A stretch of DNA of 64,000 nt from Clostridiaceae bacterium. GTDB taxonomy: Bacteria; Bacillota; Clostridia; Lachnospirales; Lachnospiraceae. Shown here piece by piece: positions 44,286-53,166 of the stretch. The notes under the pieces are model-generated. The model saw only the letters and a list, made by a program, of their open reading frames with translations. It was not told where the DNA came from and did not search any database. Location: positions 28,353-92,352 of the forward strand of contig CAJTGE010000018.1 of the NCBI GenBank assembly GCA_910575795.1, written 5' to 3'. The position numbers were made by a program, and so were the translations under genes. The first letter of the stretch is position 1. Every line of letters starts with the position of its first letter.

Positions 44286-44972
44286 TCAACAACCGCAGCA
44301 GCCGCGGCTGCCTGCGTCCTCCACCAGCTCCTCAAGCTCACGGACTGCCTCCTCAAGGGACATGTCCGAGGTGTCCAGGAGCACCGCGTCCTCCGCCCGC
44401 TTAAGCGGAGAAATCTCCCGTTCCATATCCTGCTTATCCCTGGCGGTAATCTCCGCCTCCACCTCGTCAAGGCTTACGCCCGCCTGGCCGGCCGGAAGCT
44501 CCTTAAAGCGCCGCAGCGCGCGCACATGGGCGCTTGCCGTTAAGTACACCTTTAAATCTGCATTGGGGAGCACCGCGGTCCCGATATCTCGGCCGTCCAT
44601 CACCACATCGCGCCGCCCGGCCAGCTTCCGCTGAAGCTCCACCAGCTTCGCGCGCACCGCGCCGTACGCGGACACGGCCGACGACGCCCGGCTCACCTCA
44701 GGCGTGCGGATCTCAGCCGTCACATTCTCGCCGTTTAACAGGACCTGCTGGACGCCGTCCTTATATTCCAGGGAAATATCAGCCTTTTCGCAGGCCGCCT
44801 CAACCGCCCCCTGATCCGCCGGATCGATCTCCTCCCGCAGCATATAAAGCGCCATGGCCCGGTACATCGCGCCGGTGTCCACATAAATATAGCCAAACTT
44901 CTCCGCCACCATCCTGGCCGCCGTGCTCTTCCCCGCTCCGGCCGGGCCGTCGATTGCAATATTCATCGGCAT
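44286..44972 (-). CDS. cmk: Cytidylate kinase
   Basis: About 228 residues. The P-loop is IAIDGPAGAGKSTAARM at the N-terminus, followed by YVDTGAMYRAMAL, the CMP-binding region VSRASSAVSAYGAVR, DGRDIGTAVLPNAD and the lid region ARDKQDMERE. It phosphorylates CMP and dCMP. A C-terminal tail ending SRGCCGC is unusual and Cys-rich. The start at 44972 follows GGAAGGGAG; an alternative ATG lies two codons later. First gene of the cmk-ispH-S1 unit. Confidence 0.94.
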   Translation of the reverse strand: MPMNIAIDGPAGAGKSTAARMVAEKFGYIYVDTGAMYRAMALYMLREEIDPADQGAVEAACEKADISLEYKDGVQQVLLNGENVTAEIRTPEVSRASSAVSAYGAVRAKLVELQRKLAGRRDVVMDGRDIGTAVLPNADLKVYLTASAHVRALRRFKELPAGQAGVSLDEVEAEITARDKQDMEREISPLKRAEDAVLLDTSDMSLEEAVRELEELVEDAGSRGCCGC

Positions 44973-45040
44973 GGTATTTCTTCTCCCTTCCTCAGATAAG
45001 CCTGCGCGGCAAAACGGCTTATCTGCCATTTCTTCATTTC

Positions 45041-46309
45041 TTATATAACTATATCACAGTTTTCCGGATCTTTCAAACAGGCCGCGCTCCTTCCCGCCAA
45101 CACCCCCGTAGACCAGGCGATCTGCAGGTTATATCCCCCGGTAACCGCGTCCACATCGAGCGCCTCCCCCGCGAAATAAAGCCCGGAAAGCTTCTTTGAT
45201 TCCATCGTTGACGGATTAATCTCCTTCACATTCACGCCGCCCTGGGTGATGATGGCCTCATTGTACCCCCGCAGCCCGGTCAGCGTCAGGCAGAAGCGCT
45301 TCGTCTCCTCCACAAGCCGCCTCCGCTCTTTTCGGGTAATCTCATTGACCCTTTTTTCCGGAGAAATGCCGCTGCGCTGAATCATGACCGGGATCAGCCT
45401 CGCGGGAAACAGGCGGTCCAAAGCGTGCTTAAACTGCCGGTTTTTGCCCTCCTCAAAGTCGCGCAGGATGCGGGCGTCAAGCTGCCCGTCCGTAAGGGCC
45501 GGCTTTAAGTCGATGGCCAGGGTGAGCGGCCGTTTTTTCAGGAGGCGGGCCGCATAGCTGCTGGCGCTTAAAATCACCGGGCCGGATACGCCGAAATGGG
45601 TGAACAGCATTTCTCCAAACTCCCGGTAAATCTCCTTTTTTCCGTCCAGCACGGCTGCCTCGATGTTCTTAAGCGCCAGGCCCTGCAGGCTTTTTCCTGC
45701 GTCCCCGGACGTCTCAAAGGGCGCGAGGGCCGGGGACAGCTCTGTGACGCGGTGCCCGGCCTGCGCGGCCATGCGGTAGCCGTCTCCAGTGGAACCCGTC
45801 GTCGGGTAGGAAAGGCCGCCTGTGGCAATGATCACCGCGTCCGCGGCCATCTTCCGGTTTCCCTTTTTCAGGATCACGCCTTGTAACCGCCCGTCCTCTA
45901 TCCAGAGCTCTTTTACCTCCTCGTTTAAGCGGATATCTGTCTTAAGCTTCCGAAGCCGCCCCGACAGCGCGGCCGTGACGTCTGACGCCTTGTCGGATAC
46001 AGGAAATACCCGTCCGCCCCGCTCGGTCTTAAGGGGGCAGCCGCATTCCTCCAGAAGGGCCGTCATATCCCGGTTTGTAAAGCCGTAAAAGGCGCTGTAG
46101 AGGAACCTTGCGTTGGTCGCCACATGTCCGAAGAACTCCTCTGCAGCGCAGGCGTTCGTCACATTACAGCGGCCTTTTCCGGTAATATAAAGCTTTTTGC
46201 CCAGCTTTTCATTTTTTTCGAGCAGCAGCGCAGGCGCGCCGGCCTCCCCGCAGGCGATGGCCGCCGCCATCCCGGCCGCGCCCCCGCCGATCACTATGAT
46301 ACGTCTCAT
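45041..46309 (-). CDS. NAD(P)/FAD-dependent oxidoreductase (HI0933/YhiN/BaiN-like)
   Basis: A 422-residue flavoprotein. N-terminal FAD motif IIVIGGGAAGMAAAIAC, then KNEKLGKKLYITGKGRCNVT, a family hallmark, ATGGLSYPTTGSTGDGY, and the C-terminal ITQGGVNVKEINPSTMESKK and YFAGEALDVDAVTGGYNLQI, the last closing the FAD site. The family includes BaiN, proposed to reduce bile-acid intermediates, but most members are uncharacterised. It overlaps the upstream pap gene by 4 nt. Confidence 0.92.
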   Translation of the reverse strand: MRRIIVIGGGAAGMAAAIACGEAGAPALLLEKNEKLGKKLYITGKGRCNVTNACAAEEFFGHVATNARFLYSAFYGFTNRDMTALLEECGCPLKTERGGRVFPVSDKASDVTAALSGRLRKLKTDIRLNEEVKELWIEDGRLQGVILKKGNRKMAADAVIIATGGLSYPTTGSTGDGYRMAAQAGHRVTELSPALAPFETSGDAGKSLQGLALKNIEAAVLDGKKEIYREFGEMLFTHFGVSGPVILSASSYAARLLKKRPLTLAIDLKPALTDGQLDARILRDFEEGKNRQFKHALDRLFPARLIPVMIQRSGISPEKRVNEITRKERRRLVEETKRFCLTLTGLRGYNEAIITQGGVNVKEINPSTMESKKLSGLYFAGEALDVDAVTGGYNLQIAWSTGVLAGRSAACLKDPENCDIVI

Positions 46310-47817
46310 CTTCTGTTCTCTTTTTCCACCTCTTTTATTTTCTGTTCCAGGGCCTTTACCACGGTTTTTACAACCTTCACCCTGGCGTAATACTTGGAAT
46401 TGCCCTCTACAATCGTCCAGGGCGCGTAGGTGGTGGAGGTGCGCACCAGCATCTCATTGACCGCTGTCTCATAGGCGTCCCATTTCTCGCGGTTTCTCCA
46501 GTCCTCGTCCGTGATTTTCCACTGCTTCGCCGGATCCTCCATGCGCTCCTTAAACCGCTTTTCCTGCTCGTCCTTGTCAATGTGAAGCCAGAATTTCAGG
46601 ACCACGGCCCCGAAATTTGCCATGTGGGCCTCCATCTCATTGATCTCCTGATAAGCCCGCCGCCAGTCCTCCTCGTGGCAGAAGCCCTCAATGCGCTCTA
46701 CCATGACGCGCCCGTACCAGGTTCGGTCAAAAATGGCGATATGGCCGGCCTTTGGCATGTTGTTCCAGAAACGCCAGAGATAATGATGGACCCGCTCCAC
46801 GTCATTCGGCGCCGCGGTGGGATTCACCTTGTAGCCCCTGGGATCCAGATGGCTCGTCAGGCGGCGGATCGCGCCTCCCTTTCCGGCCGCGTCCCAGCCC
46901 TCGAACCCGATGACCACCGGGATCCGCAGGCGGTATATCTCGCTGTGTAAGTATTCCAGGCGCTTCTGGAGCTTGTCAAGCTCTCCGCGGTATTCCCCGG
47001 GCTTTAAAGATTTTGACAGATCCGCTCCGGAAAGCGCCCCGTTTTTAAAGCGATCCGCCGGGATAGGCGCGTGGAGGCGTCTGGCTGTGTCCGTCTTTTC
47101 CTCCTCCCGCTGCCCCAGCTCATACTCCAGGCGGTCCGCTACTGTGGCCATGATCTTCATCGCCGCATAATTCTTATCCGTGGCCTCAATGATCGTCCAC
47201 GGCGCATGTCCCGTATCCGTGCGCTGGAGCATCTCCTCATTCATGGCCAGATACTTATCATACTCCCTGTTCCTCTTCCAGTCCGCCTCCGATACCCGCC
47301 AGGCCGTCTCCCGGCTCTCCGAAAGCTTTTTAAAACGTTTTTTCTGTTCTTCCCTGGAAATATAGAGAAACAGCTTAATAATCACGCATCCGCCGTCGGT
47401 GAGCTGCTTTTCAAAGGACAGGATATCGCCAAACGCCCCTTCAAGCTCCCCGCTCTTTATGCGCCTGTCAAACCGATCCTCCGTCACGCGGCTGTACCAG
47501 CTTTTGTCAAAAATGGCAATCCGCCCGTTTTCCGGCGTCTTGATCCAGTAACGCCACAAAAACGGGCGCATCCTCTCCTCCTCGCCCGCTTTCCGGCTGG
47601 CATACACATCAAAGCCCCTGGGATCAAGCGGCTTAATCAGCCGGTTAATCTGCACGCCCTTCCCTGCGGCATCCAGTCCCTCGAACACAATGATCACCGG
47701 AATCTTCTCCGCCTTGCATTTCCTCTGCAGGACGCCAAGGCGCGCGCTCAGCTCGTCGCTGACTCTCTTATAGGACTCCTTGTCCACGCTCTTTTCCAAA
47801 TCTACCTTCTCCAGCAT
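46306..47817 (-). CDS. pap: Polyphosphate:AMP phosphotransferase (two PPK2 domains)
   Basis: A 503-residue fusion of two PPK2 units. The first Walker A is VFEGLDAAGKGVQINR (about 43-58) and the second GFEGWDAAGKGGAIRR (about 305-320). Each unit also has a KSWYSRV/RTWYGRV block and a lid (RREDRF-like, RIEGFC). Two-domain enzymes of this class make ADP from AMP with polyphosphate. Length matches the known class II enzymes. The gene overlaps the flavoprotein gene downstream by 4 nt. Confidence 0.92.
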   Translation of the reverse strand: MLEKVDLEKSVDKESYKRVSDELSARLGVLQRKCKAEKIPVIIVFEGLDAAGKGVQINRLIKPLDPRGFDVYASRKAGEEERMRPFLWRYWIKTPENGRIAIFDKSWYSRVTEDRFDRRIKSGELEGAFGDILSFEKQLTDGGCVIIKLFLYISREEQKKRFKKLSESRETAWRVSEADWKRNREYDKYLAMNEEMLQRTDTGHAPWTIIEATDKNYAAMKIMATVADRLEYELGQREEEKTDTARRLHAPIPADRFKNGALSGADLSKSLKPGEYRGELDKLQKRLEYLHSEIYRLRIPVVIGFEGWDAAGKGGAIRRLTSHLDPRGYKVNPTAAPNDVERVHHYLWRFWNNMPKAGHIAIFDRTWYGRVMVERIEGFCHEEDWRRAYQEINEMEAHMANFGAVVLKFWLHIDKDEQEKRFKERMEDPAKQWKITDEDWRNREKWDAYETAVNEMLVRTSTTYAPWTIVEGNSKYYARVKVVKTVVKALEQKIKEVEKENRR

Positions 47818-47861
47818 ATGTTTCCCCTCCTTGCCGATATTGTGTGCTCCCGGACAATTCC

Positions 47862-48293
47862 TTACGTCGCGCCGCCCTGCCCCCCGTCTATGGCAGCCGA
47901 CATGCTCTCATGCTCCCTTCGTATCTCGCGGTACAGCCTTACCGAATCCCAGTTCTTATTATATGGCGTTAAAACCGCCTTATAATCAATGCGCCCAACC
48001 CCGTTCCTGCGCAGGGCCCGGATGAACGCGTCCACCTGCGCGGAGGTAACGCCCGCCATCACCGCCATCTCGTCGGAAAAATCAATCTCCCCGCCCCTGG
48101 CGCCCTCTCCGCCTGAGGGTTCTGCGGCCGCCTCATCCTCCATGCCCTTCACGCCGGCCAGCGCTCCCACCGGCTTTTTGTAATCCTCTTTCCGCACGAT
48201 CCGGAGCCGGAAACCCAGCGGCAGCAGCGCCTGTTGCACTTTTGCCAGACGGTTTGGATCTGTAAAATTATATAGCAGTACGGTCTGCTTCAT
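47862..48293 (-). CDS. DUF3783 domain protein
   Basis: A 143-residue protein. The N-terminal strand LLYNFTDPNRLAKVQQALLP and the later EIDFSDEMAVMAGVTSAQVD, FIRALRRNG, match the DUF3783 pattern found in Clostridia. The C-terminal part (ILTPYNKNWDSVRLYREIRR) is helical. A 20-residue Glu/Ala/Gly linker separates the halves. Function is unknown. A family A hairpin lies 34 nt upstream of the start. Confidence 0.75.
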   Translation of the reverse strand: MKQTVLLYNFTDPNRLAKVQQALLPLGFRLRIVRKEDYKKPVGALAGVKGMEDEAAAEPSGGEGARGGEIDFSDEMAVMAGVTSAQVDAFIRALRRNGVGRIDYKAVLTPYNKNWDSVRLYREIRREHESMSAAIDGGQGGAT

Positions 48294-48326
48294 GCGATGC
48301 CTCCCTGTTTTGTGATAAATCGTTGA

Positions 48327-48381
48327 TGTACTCCCGGAGACTCTCTGCGCCTGCCTTTGCGGCTGAGATTCCGGGAGTACA
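48327..48381 (-). repeat. Family A hairpin element, copy 4 (short form)
   Basis: TGTACTCCCGGAGACTCTC and GAGATTCCGGGAGTACA form the arms with CTGCGCC/GGCTG-type inner pairing. Read toward the gene at its left, the strand contains CCGCAAAGGCAGGCGCAGAG, the same as the gene-near arm of copy 1. Confidence 0.7.
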
Positions 48382-48558
48382 TTATGGCTATGGTATAAGG
48401 GGATTGTCTGTGGTTATATCTATTATAACCATTATATCCCATATCCGGCGTAAAATACCGGATTTGCGATTAGTTTACCATTGTTTGGGGGACATTTCAA
48501 GATAATTTGGGGAATAGAGAAACAGGGGCCGTCCATCAGTTGTTACTTTTCACGGGGC

Positions 48559-48822
48559 TCATCTTCTTGTCCGGCTATGCCGGACAAGAAGCATCAGGCG
48601 GAATGCCGCTCCGTACAGGAGCGTGAAAAAACCAATCCTTAAAAGCTCGTCCCCGATGCCTGCGTGAATTGCGTATTGGATTTGCAGCTCAAGCGGCGGA
48701 TCCTGATATGGGATTCCGGCTTTTATTACCGTATAATAGGCCCCGGTTATGAAAATGATGGCGCCCGCTAACAGCGCGGCATTGCTTGCGGTATAAAGCG
48801 CATGTTTTACTTTTTCTGTCAC
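48559..48822 (-). CDS. Small two-helix membrane protein
   Basis: An 87-residue protein with two hydrophobic segments (ALLAGAIIFITGAYYTVI and LRIGFFTLLYGAAFRLML) and basic ends. No family recognised. The GTG start is 7 nt after AGGAGG. It lies 82 nt downstream of a DUF1848 gene in the same direction. Confidence 0.6.
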   Translation of the reverse strand: MTEKVKHALYTASNAALLAGAIIFITGAYYTVIKAGIPYQDPPLELQIQYAIHAGIGDELLRIGFFTLLYGAAFRLMLLVRHSRTRR

Positions 48823-48904
48823 AGTACATCCTCCTGAACGGCCTTTGGCGGGATTGCCGCCCCAAGACGTTCCTGAACGGTTCCCGGCCGGTCTTTTGCC
48901 GTGT

Positions 48905-49846
48905 TTACAGATCCCAAAGCGTCAACTGGCTCTCCTTCCATGATGTTACGTCCCGTTCTGTAATCCTGTCGTCTTTTGTGATGCTTCCGCACAACAGCGG
49001 GGAATGGGCGTCATATAATCTGCAGGTGTTAGAAACGCGTTCCGGACTGTCGTTTGCATAGCAGTACCGGCATCCGTTTCTGCAGGTATTGTATGCGCCG
49101 ACGTCAATGCTTTCTATGCAGCCGCACTCGCTTCTTTGATTCCGGTCTTTACCCGCCCGGATTCTGCATCCGGTTATGTTCTCAATGAATTCTTTATCAA
49201 TGCAGCAGCCATGTTCGATTCCACAGGATGAGAGATCGGCTGCCTCGGCACATGACGCGGTTTTTATGTTGTATCCGGCCGCGATCTGCGCGATTTCCCC
49301 GGCGAATGCGGTTAAATCCTGTTCTGTCAGGGAAAAAGCGCCCAGGGCTTCCATGCTTTTTTTGTTTTTAGCATAGGTATCGGCAAAGCTGATCACGCAT
49401 CTGGACGTATATCCATACAGCTCTTTTGCAATCTGTTCAAACGCCCTTAAGTGATATTGCGGATTATATTGATCCGTAAAGAGGATCGGATCGTATCTCC
49501 ATATCACCCTTTCCCTGCCGATTTTATCCGACAGTGTCCGGAAGACCGGAATCATCACTTTTTTCTTATGCGGAATGTGAGATTCGATGTCACGGCCGAA
49601 ACCGGTAAGTGTAAATTGAAAATAATATGGATACGCGCCCAGCTCTCCTAACCTGGCGAACATGGGTTCCGGGTTTTTCGTCCAGAAAACGATACAGTCC
49701 ACAACCTCCGGAGAGATTGTAATTTTGCTGATCTGACGCGCATGGAACGGGTTGCGGACATATAGATATCCTTCCTTTATCCGGTTCAAAAACCATTCCG
49801 AATAATAGTTGGGAATATCCGTCCTGCGGCTGGCGCTTAAAATCAC
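48905..49846 (-). CDS. DUF1848 protein with C-terminal CxxxCxxC motif
   Basis: A 313-residue protein. The N-terminus ILSASRRTDIPNYYSEWFLN and the block VVDCIVFWTKNPEPM are hallmarks of DUF1848. Near the C-terminus CGCIESIDVGAYNTC leads into CRNGCRYCYAN, a CxxxCxxC pattern like the iron-sulfur motif of radical SAM enzymes, with further Cys at CGIEHGCC. The function is unknown; relatives include proteins linked to phage or DNA repair in annotation only. The start is a GTG after AAGGAAG. Confidence 0.8.
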   Translation of the reverse strand: MILSASRRTDIPNYYSEWFLNRIKEGYLYVRNPFHARQISKITISPEVVDCIVFWTKNPEPMFARLGELGAYPYYFQFTLTGFGRDIESHIPHKKKVMIPVFRTLSDKIGRERVIWRYDPILFTDQYNPQYHLRAFEQIAKELYGYTSRCVISFADTYAKNKKSMEALGAFSLTEQDLTAFAGEIAQIAAGYNIKTASCAEAADLSSCGIEHGCCIDKEFIENITGCRIRAGKDRNQRSECGCIESIDVGAYNTCRNGCRYCYANDSPERVSNTCRLYDAHSPLLCGSITKDDRITERDVTSWKESQLTLWDL

Positions 49847-49903
49847 GGCTTCACTTCCTTAAAAAACGGGAGGCCGTTCAGGCAGCCTGAACGGCCGTCT
49901 CAT

Positions 49904-51559
49904 TTATACCTTAAAACAGCTTCCCCCCACAAACTCGCGGAGAATCGAATTCTGCGGAATCTGCTCGCTGCTGACCCCCAGGAAGTAATCCAGGAATTTA
50001 AGCAGCCGCTTCGCCTCCTGATACTCCCCGCATTCCCTCGGGATCCCGAACAAAAGCGGCTCTGCATACTGCTTTAACACCGCCAGCTCATACAGAAGCG
50101 CGGAATTAAACATCACATCCGCCTCCTCCTGGAACGGGAAGATATTCCGCTCCTCCCCGCGCCGCACCGAATCCCACATGCGGATGGTCACGCGGGCCGA
50201 GGATCCGCGTGTCCGCGCGTCGCGGATCATGCGGCGGATCAGCCGCCCGTCTGTGGTAGGGATGCGGTTGTGCTCATCGATATTGAGCTGCGTCAGGGCG
50301 CTGATATAGATCTTAAACTTGCTCTCCTTGGGCAGCGTATACGACAGCTCGTCATTTAAACAGTGGATCCCCTCAATCACGAGGATATCGTTCTTCCCGA
50401 GCGTCAGGGTCGTCCCCTTGTACTCGCGCTCGCCTGTCACGAAATTGTAGCGGGGCATATTGACCGTCTCCCCGTTAAGGAGCGCTGTCATATCCTCATT
50501 GAACTGCTTCAGATCAATGCAGTGCAGGGACTCATAGTCGTAATTCCCGTCCGCGTCCCGCGGGCTGTCCACCCGGTTGACAAAATAATCATCCACCGCG
50601 ATCGGGTGCGGCTTTAAGCCAAGAGCGCCGAGCTGAATGGAAAGGCGGTGGGAAAAGGTCGTTTTTCCCGACGAGGACGGCCCGGCGATCATCACGAACT
50701 TGCTCCGCCCGGACGATGCGATTTGCTCCGCAATGTCCCCGATCTTCTTTTCCTGCAGCGCCTCCTGCATCTGAATCAGATCCCCCGTCCGGCCCGCGGC
50801 GATCGCATCGTTTAAAGCGCCCACATTCGGTACGCCCAGCCTGCGCCCCCACCGGCCCGCTTCCTTCTGCACCTCAAACAGCTTCTTCCTCGGCTTTAAG
50901 GGCAAAATCTCCTTCGGACTGGCCCTTAAAGGGAGGATCAGGACAAAACCCTCATCATAGAGCTTCAGATCAAAGTAGCGGATCAGGCCCGTGCTCTGCG
51001 CCATATACCCGTAAAAATAGTCCTCAAAATGCTCGATGCTGTAGATATTGACCCTTGACGCGCGGCGGTAATGGAACAGCTTTTCCTTGTCGTACATGCC
51101 GTGCCTGTGGAAGAGCTCCACCGCGTCGTCTGTATTTTCACTCCGCTTGCGGATCGGCAGATCCAGCGCGACGAGACGCCGCATCTCCTCCTTTACGCGC
51201 TCTAAAAGCCCCTGATTAAGGCAGACCGCCCCCTCAGGCTTTATAAAAAGGCTGTTTCCCATAGAAAAGCACACGGTCAGCTTCGTCACATTTTCCTTTC
51301 CGGCCACGTCAAAAAACGATTTCAGGAGCAGGAACAGGGCGCTTCTCTGATAGGTGGCAAAGCCCTCCCGGTCCCTGGCTGTAATAAAGCGTACCTCGCA
51401 GTCCTCCTTCACCGTCTTGTGCAGCTCCTGAAGCCGGCCGTTTGACAGGACGAGTAAAATATCGTCCTCCATCTTTTCCTGATATGTTTTGGCAATCTCC
51501 GCGTATGTAACCCCGTTCCTGTAGCTTCGTCTCTCATCTCCTATCGTCACGTTCAGCAT
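49904..51559 (-). CDS. Nucleoside (uridine) kinase fused to TGS/ThrRS-like N-terminus
   Basis: A 551-residue protein. Residues about 1-65 resemble a TGS domain; about 65-240 resemble the second additional (editing-like) domain of threonyl-tRNA synthetase; about 285-480 is a phosphoribulokinase/uridine kinase domain with Walker A AGPSSSGKTTFSHRL, followed by AVDDYFVNR and DILVIEGIHCLND. This architecture is known in Clostridia and some other bacteria as a nucleoside kinase. The partner of the N-terminal domains is unknown. Confidence 0.88.
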   Translation of the reverse strand: MLNVTIGDERRSYRNGVTYAEIAKTYQEKMEDDILLVLSNGRLQELHKTVKEDCEVRFITARDREGFATYQRSALFLLLKSFFDVAGKENVTKLTVCFSMGNSLFIKPEGAVCLNQGLLERVKEEMRRLVALDLPIRKRSENTDDAVELFHRHGMYDKEKLFHYRRASRVNIYSIEHFEDYFYGYMAQSTGLIRYFDLKLYDEGFVLILPLRASPKEILPLKPRKKLFEVQKEAGRWGRRLGVPNVGALNDAIAAGRTGDLIQMQEALQEKKIGDIAEQIASSGRSKFVMIAGPSSSGKTTFSHRLSIQLGALGLKPHPIAVDDYFVNRVDSPRDADGNYDYESLHCIDLKQFNEDMTALLNGETVNMPRYNFVTGEREYKGTTLTLGKNDILVIEGIHCLNDELSYTLPKESKFKIYISALTQLNIDEHNRIPTTDGRLIRRMIRDARTRGSSARVTIRMWDSVRRGEERNIFPFQEEADVMFNSALLYELAVLKQYAEPLLFGIPRECGEYQEAKRLLKFLDYFLGVSSEQIPQNSILREFVGGSCFKV

Positions 51560-51610
51560 ATCGTCCCTCCTCGTAAATAAGCCTTATCCGCACGCTGGTA
51601 TATCAGGCGT

Positions 51611-52411
51611 CTAAACCACATGGCACGGAAATACGGTCTTCTCCTTCACCGCCCGCACCTGCCCCCGCAGCCTTCGCTCCAGGTAATCCGCCATAAAATC
51701 CACAAAAATATGTTCGATCCCATAATGCCCCGCATCGATCACAGACATCCCCTGCGCCACGGCGTCGATCCCCTCGTGGTGCCCGATATCGCCTGTGACA
51801 TAGACATCCGCCCCGCTTTTTATGGCCTCCTGTAACGTCCCGCCCCCGGCGCCCGGGCACACGGCGGCCCGGCGGATCCTCTTTTCGCCCCCGTCATCCC
51901 CGTACACCGTGACATGCGAAAGCCCGAACGCCTCTTTCACGCGCTCTGCGGCCTCTGAAAGGCAGATTCTCTGCTCAAAGTCCCCGCAAAGCCCGATCCC
52001 ATAGGGAACGCCCTCCTTCGTGCGGCCCATCTCCTCCAGCACGCAGGTATGCGCAAGCCCCAGGCGCTCCCCGGCCAGGGCGGCCATGCATCCCGGCGCG
52101 GCGTCAAAATTTGTGTGCATCGCATAGTACGGGCAGTCCGCCTGAATCAGGCGGAGAAGCCTGCGCCCGATAAAATCGCGGTCCGTTACGCTCTTAACAG
52201 GCTTAAAAATGAGCGGGTGATGCGTAAGCAGCATATCTGCGCCGGCCTCCTCCGCCTGGTCAAGAACCGCGTCCGTGGCGTCTACTGCCACCAGGATCGT
52301 CTTCACCTCCTTATCGCCGCGCCCGGCCAAAAGGCCCGGATTGTCCCACTCGCAGGCCAGCTCCTTCGGGGCCAGCTCCTCCAGGATCTCCATGATCTCA
52401 CTGCATTTCAT
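51611..52411 (-). CDS. Nif3-like dinuclear metal-centre protein (YqfO-like)
   Basis: About 266 residues. Metal-binding histidines sit in LLTHHPLIFKP and GDIGHHEGIDA, with Asp near DATDAV and Glu in the final HIFVDFMADYLE. The short form lacks the YqfO central insertion. A candidate GTP cyclohydrolase-like or NIF3 protein; the reaction is not settled. GAGGAGG fixes the start at 52411, overlapping trmK by 14 nt. Confidence 0.9.
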   Translation of the reverse strand: MKCSEIMEILEELAPKELACEWDNPGLLAGRGDKEVKTILVAVDATDAVLDQAEEAGADMLLTHHPLIFKPVKSVTDRDFIGRRLLRLIQADCPYYAMHTNFDAAPGCMAALAGERLGLAHTCVLEEMGRTKEGVPYGIGLCGDFEQRICLSEAAERVKEAFGLSHVTVYGDDGGEKRIRRAAVCPGAGGGTLQEAIKSGADVYVTGDIGHHEGIDAVAQGMSVIDAGHYGIEHIFVDFMADYLERRLRGQVRAVKEKTVFPCHVV

Positions 52412-53090
52412 ATCGCGCCTCCTCAATCACGGCCAGACGCTCAGCGAGCGCGGCCTGTCTCTTCCTCACGTTCTCTGTCTGCGCCTGCGAAAGCCCTTCA
52501 AGGATCGAGCTCACGATCCTCTTCTCCCTGTCCAGATAACGGAAGAGCGCCGGATCCCTTTTTTCAATCAGATCTCTTCCGTACTCATAATAACAGGCCC
52601 TTACAAGACGCATTTCTCCCCTTGACACATCCATGACCACATAAAACTTCCCGTCTTCCTCGACCATGGCCTCCCGGTCGATGCAAAAGCCCGCCTGCTC
52701 CAGGAAACGGCGCGTCTCGCCTATGTCGGACTGGGGCGACAAAATAAACTGCTTCACCGAATCCCACACATGGCGGCCCTGTTCCAGGATGCGTATGGTA
52801 AGCTTTCCCCCCATGCCGGCGATAATCACTGTATCCGCCTCTCCCGGCTTAAGCCCCGAAAGGCCGTCCGACAGGCGCAGCGCAATGCGGTCCGAAAGCC
52901 CGTACTCCCTCACATGCTCCTTTGCCCGCTCCAGAGGCCCTTTCCTCACATCCATGGCCAGAGCGCGCGGGGCGACGCCCTCCTTCACGAGATAAACCGG
53001 TATGTAGCCGTGATCCGTCCCGATATCGGCCACGGCGCTCCCCGAAGCCACAAAGGAGGCAACCGCCTGCAGCCGTTTTGACAGCTTCAC
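52398..53090 (-). CDS. trmK: tRNA (adenine(22)-N1)-methyltransferase
   Basis: About 230 residues. The SAM motif is VADIGTDHGYIPVYL near the N-terminus; the conserved DTVIIAGMGGKLTIRIL follows, then ILSPQSDIGETRRFLEQAGF, as in TrmK/YqfN. It methylates A22 of tRNA. I use the GTG at 53090 because the ORF's first GTG overlaps its AGGAGG. The end overlaps the Nif3-like gene by 14 nt, the usual clostridial pairing. Confidence 0.92.
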   Translation of the reverse strand: MKLSKRLQAVASFVASGSAVADIGTDHGYIPVYLVKEGVAPRALAMDVRKGPLERAKEHVREYGLSDRIALRLSDGLSGLKPGEADTVIIAGMGGKLTIRILEQGRHVWDSVKQFILSPQSDIGETRRFLEQAGFCIDREAMVEEDGKFYVVMDVSRGEMRLVRACYYEYGRDLIEKRDPALFRYLDREKRIVSSILEGLSQAQTENVRKRQAALAERLAVIEEARYEMQ

Positions 53091-53166
53091 TCTTTCCCTC
53101 ACCTCCTGTCCATCCGCAGCTATCCCGAAACCGCTTTAAAGCAGGCCCGCCGCGGCCGGCGCTGCG

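Noticed and set aside
47071-47985. 304-codon plus-strand frame opposite pap
   Set aside because: Antisense to a conserved two-domain enzyme; no signals of its own.
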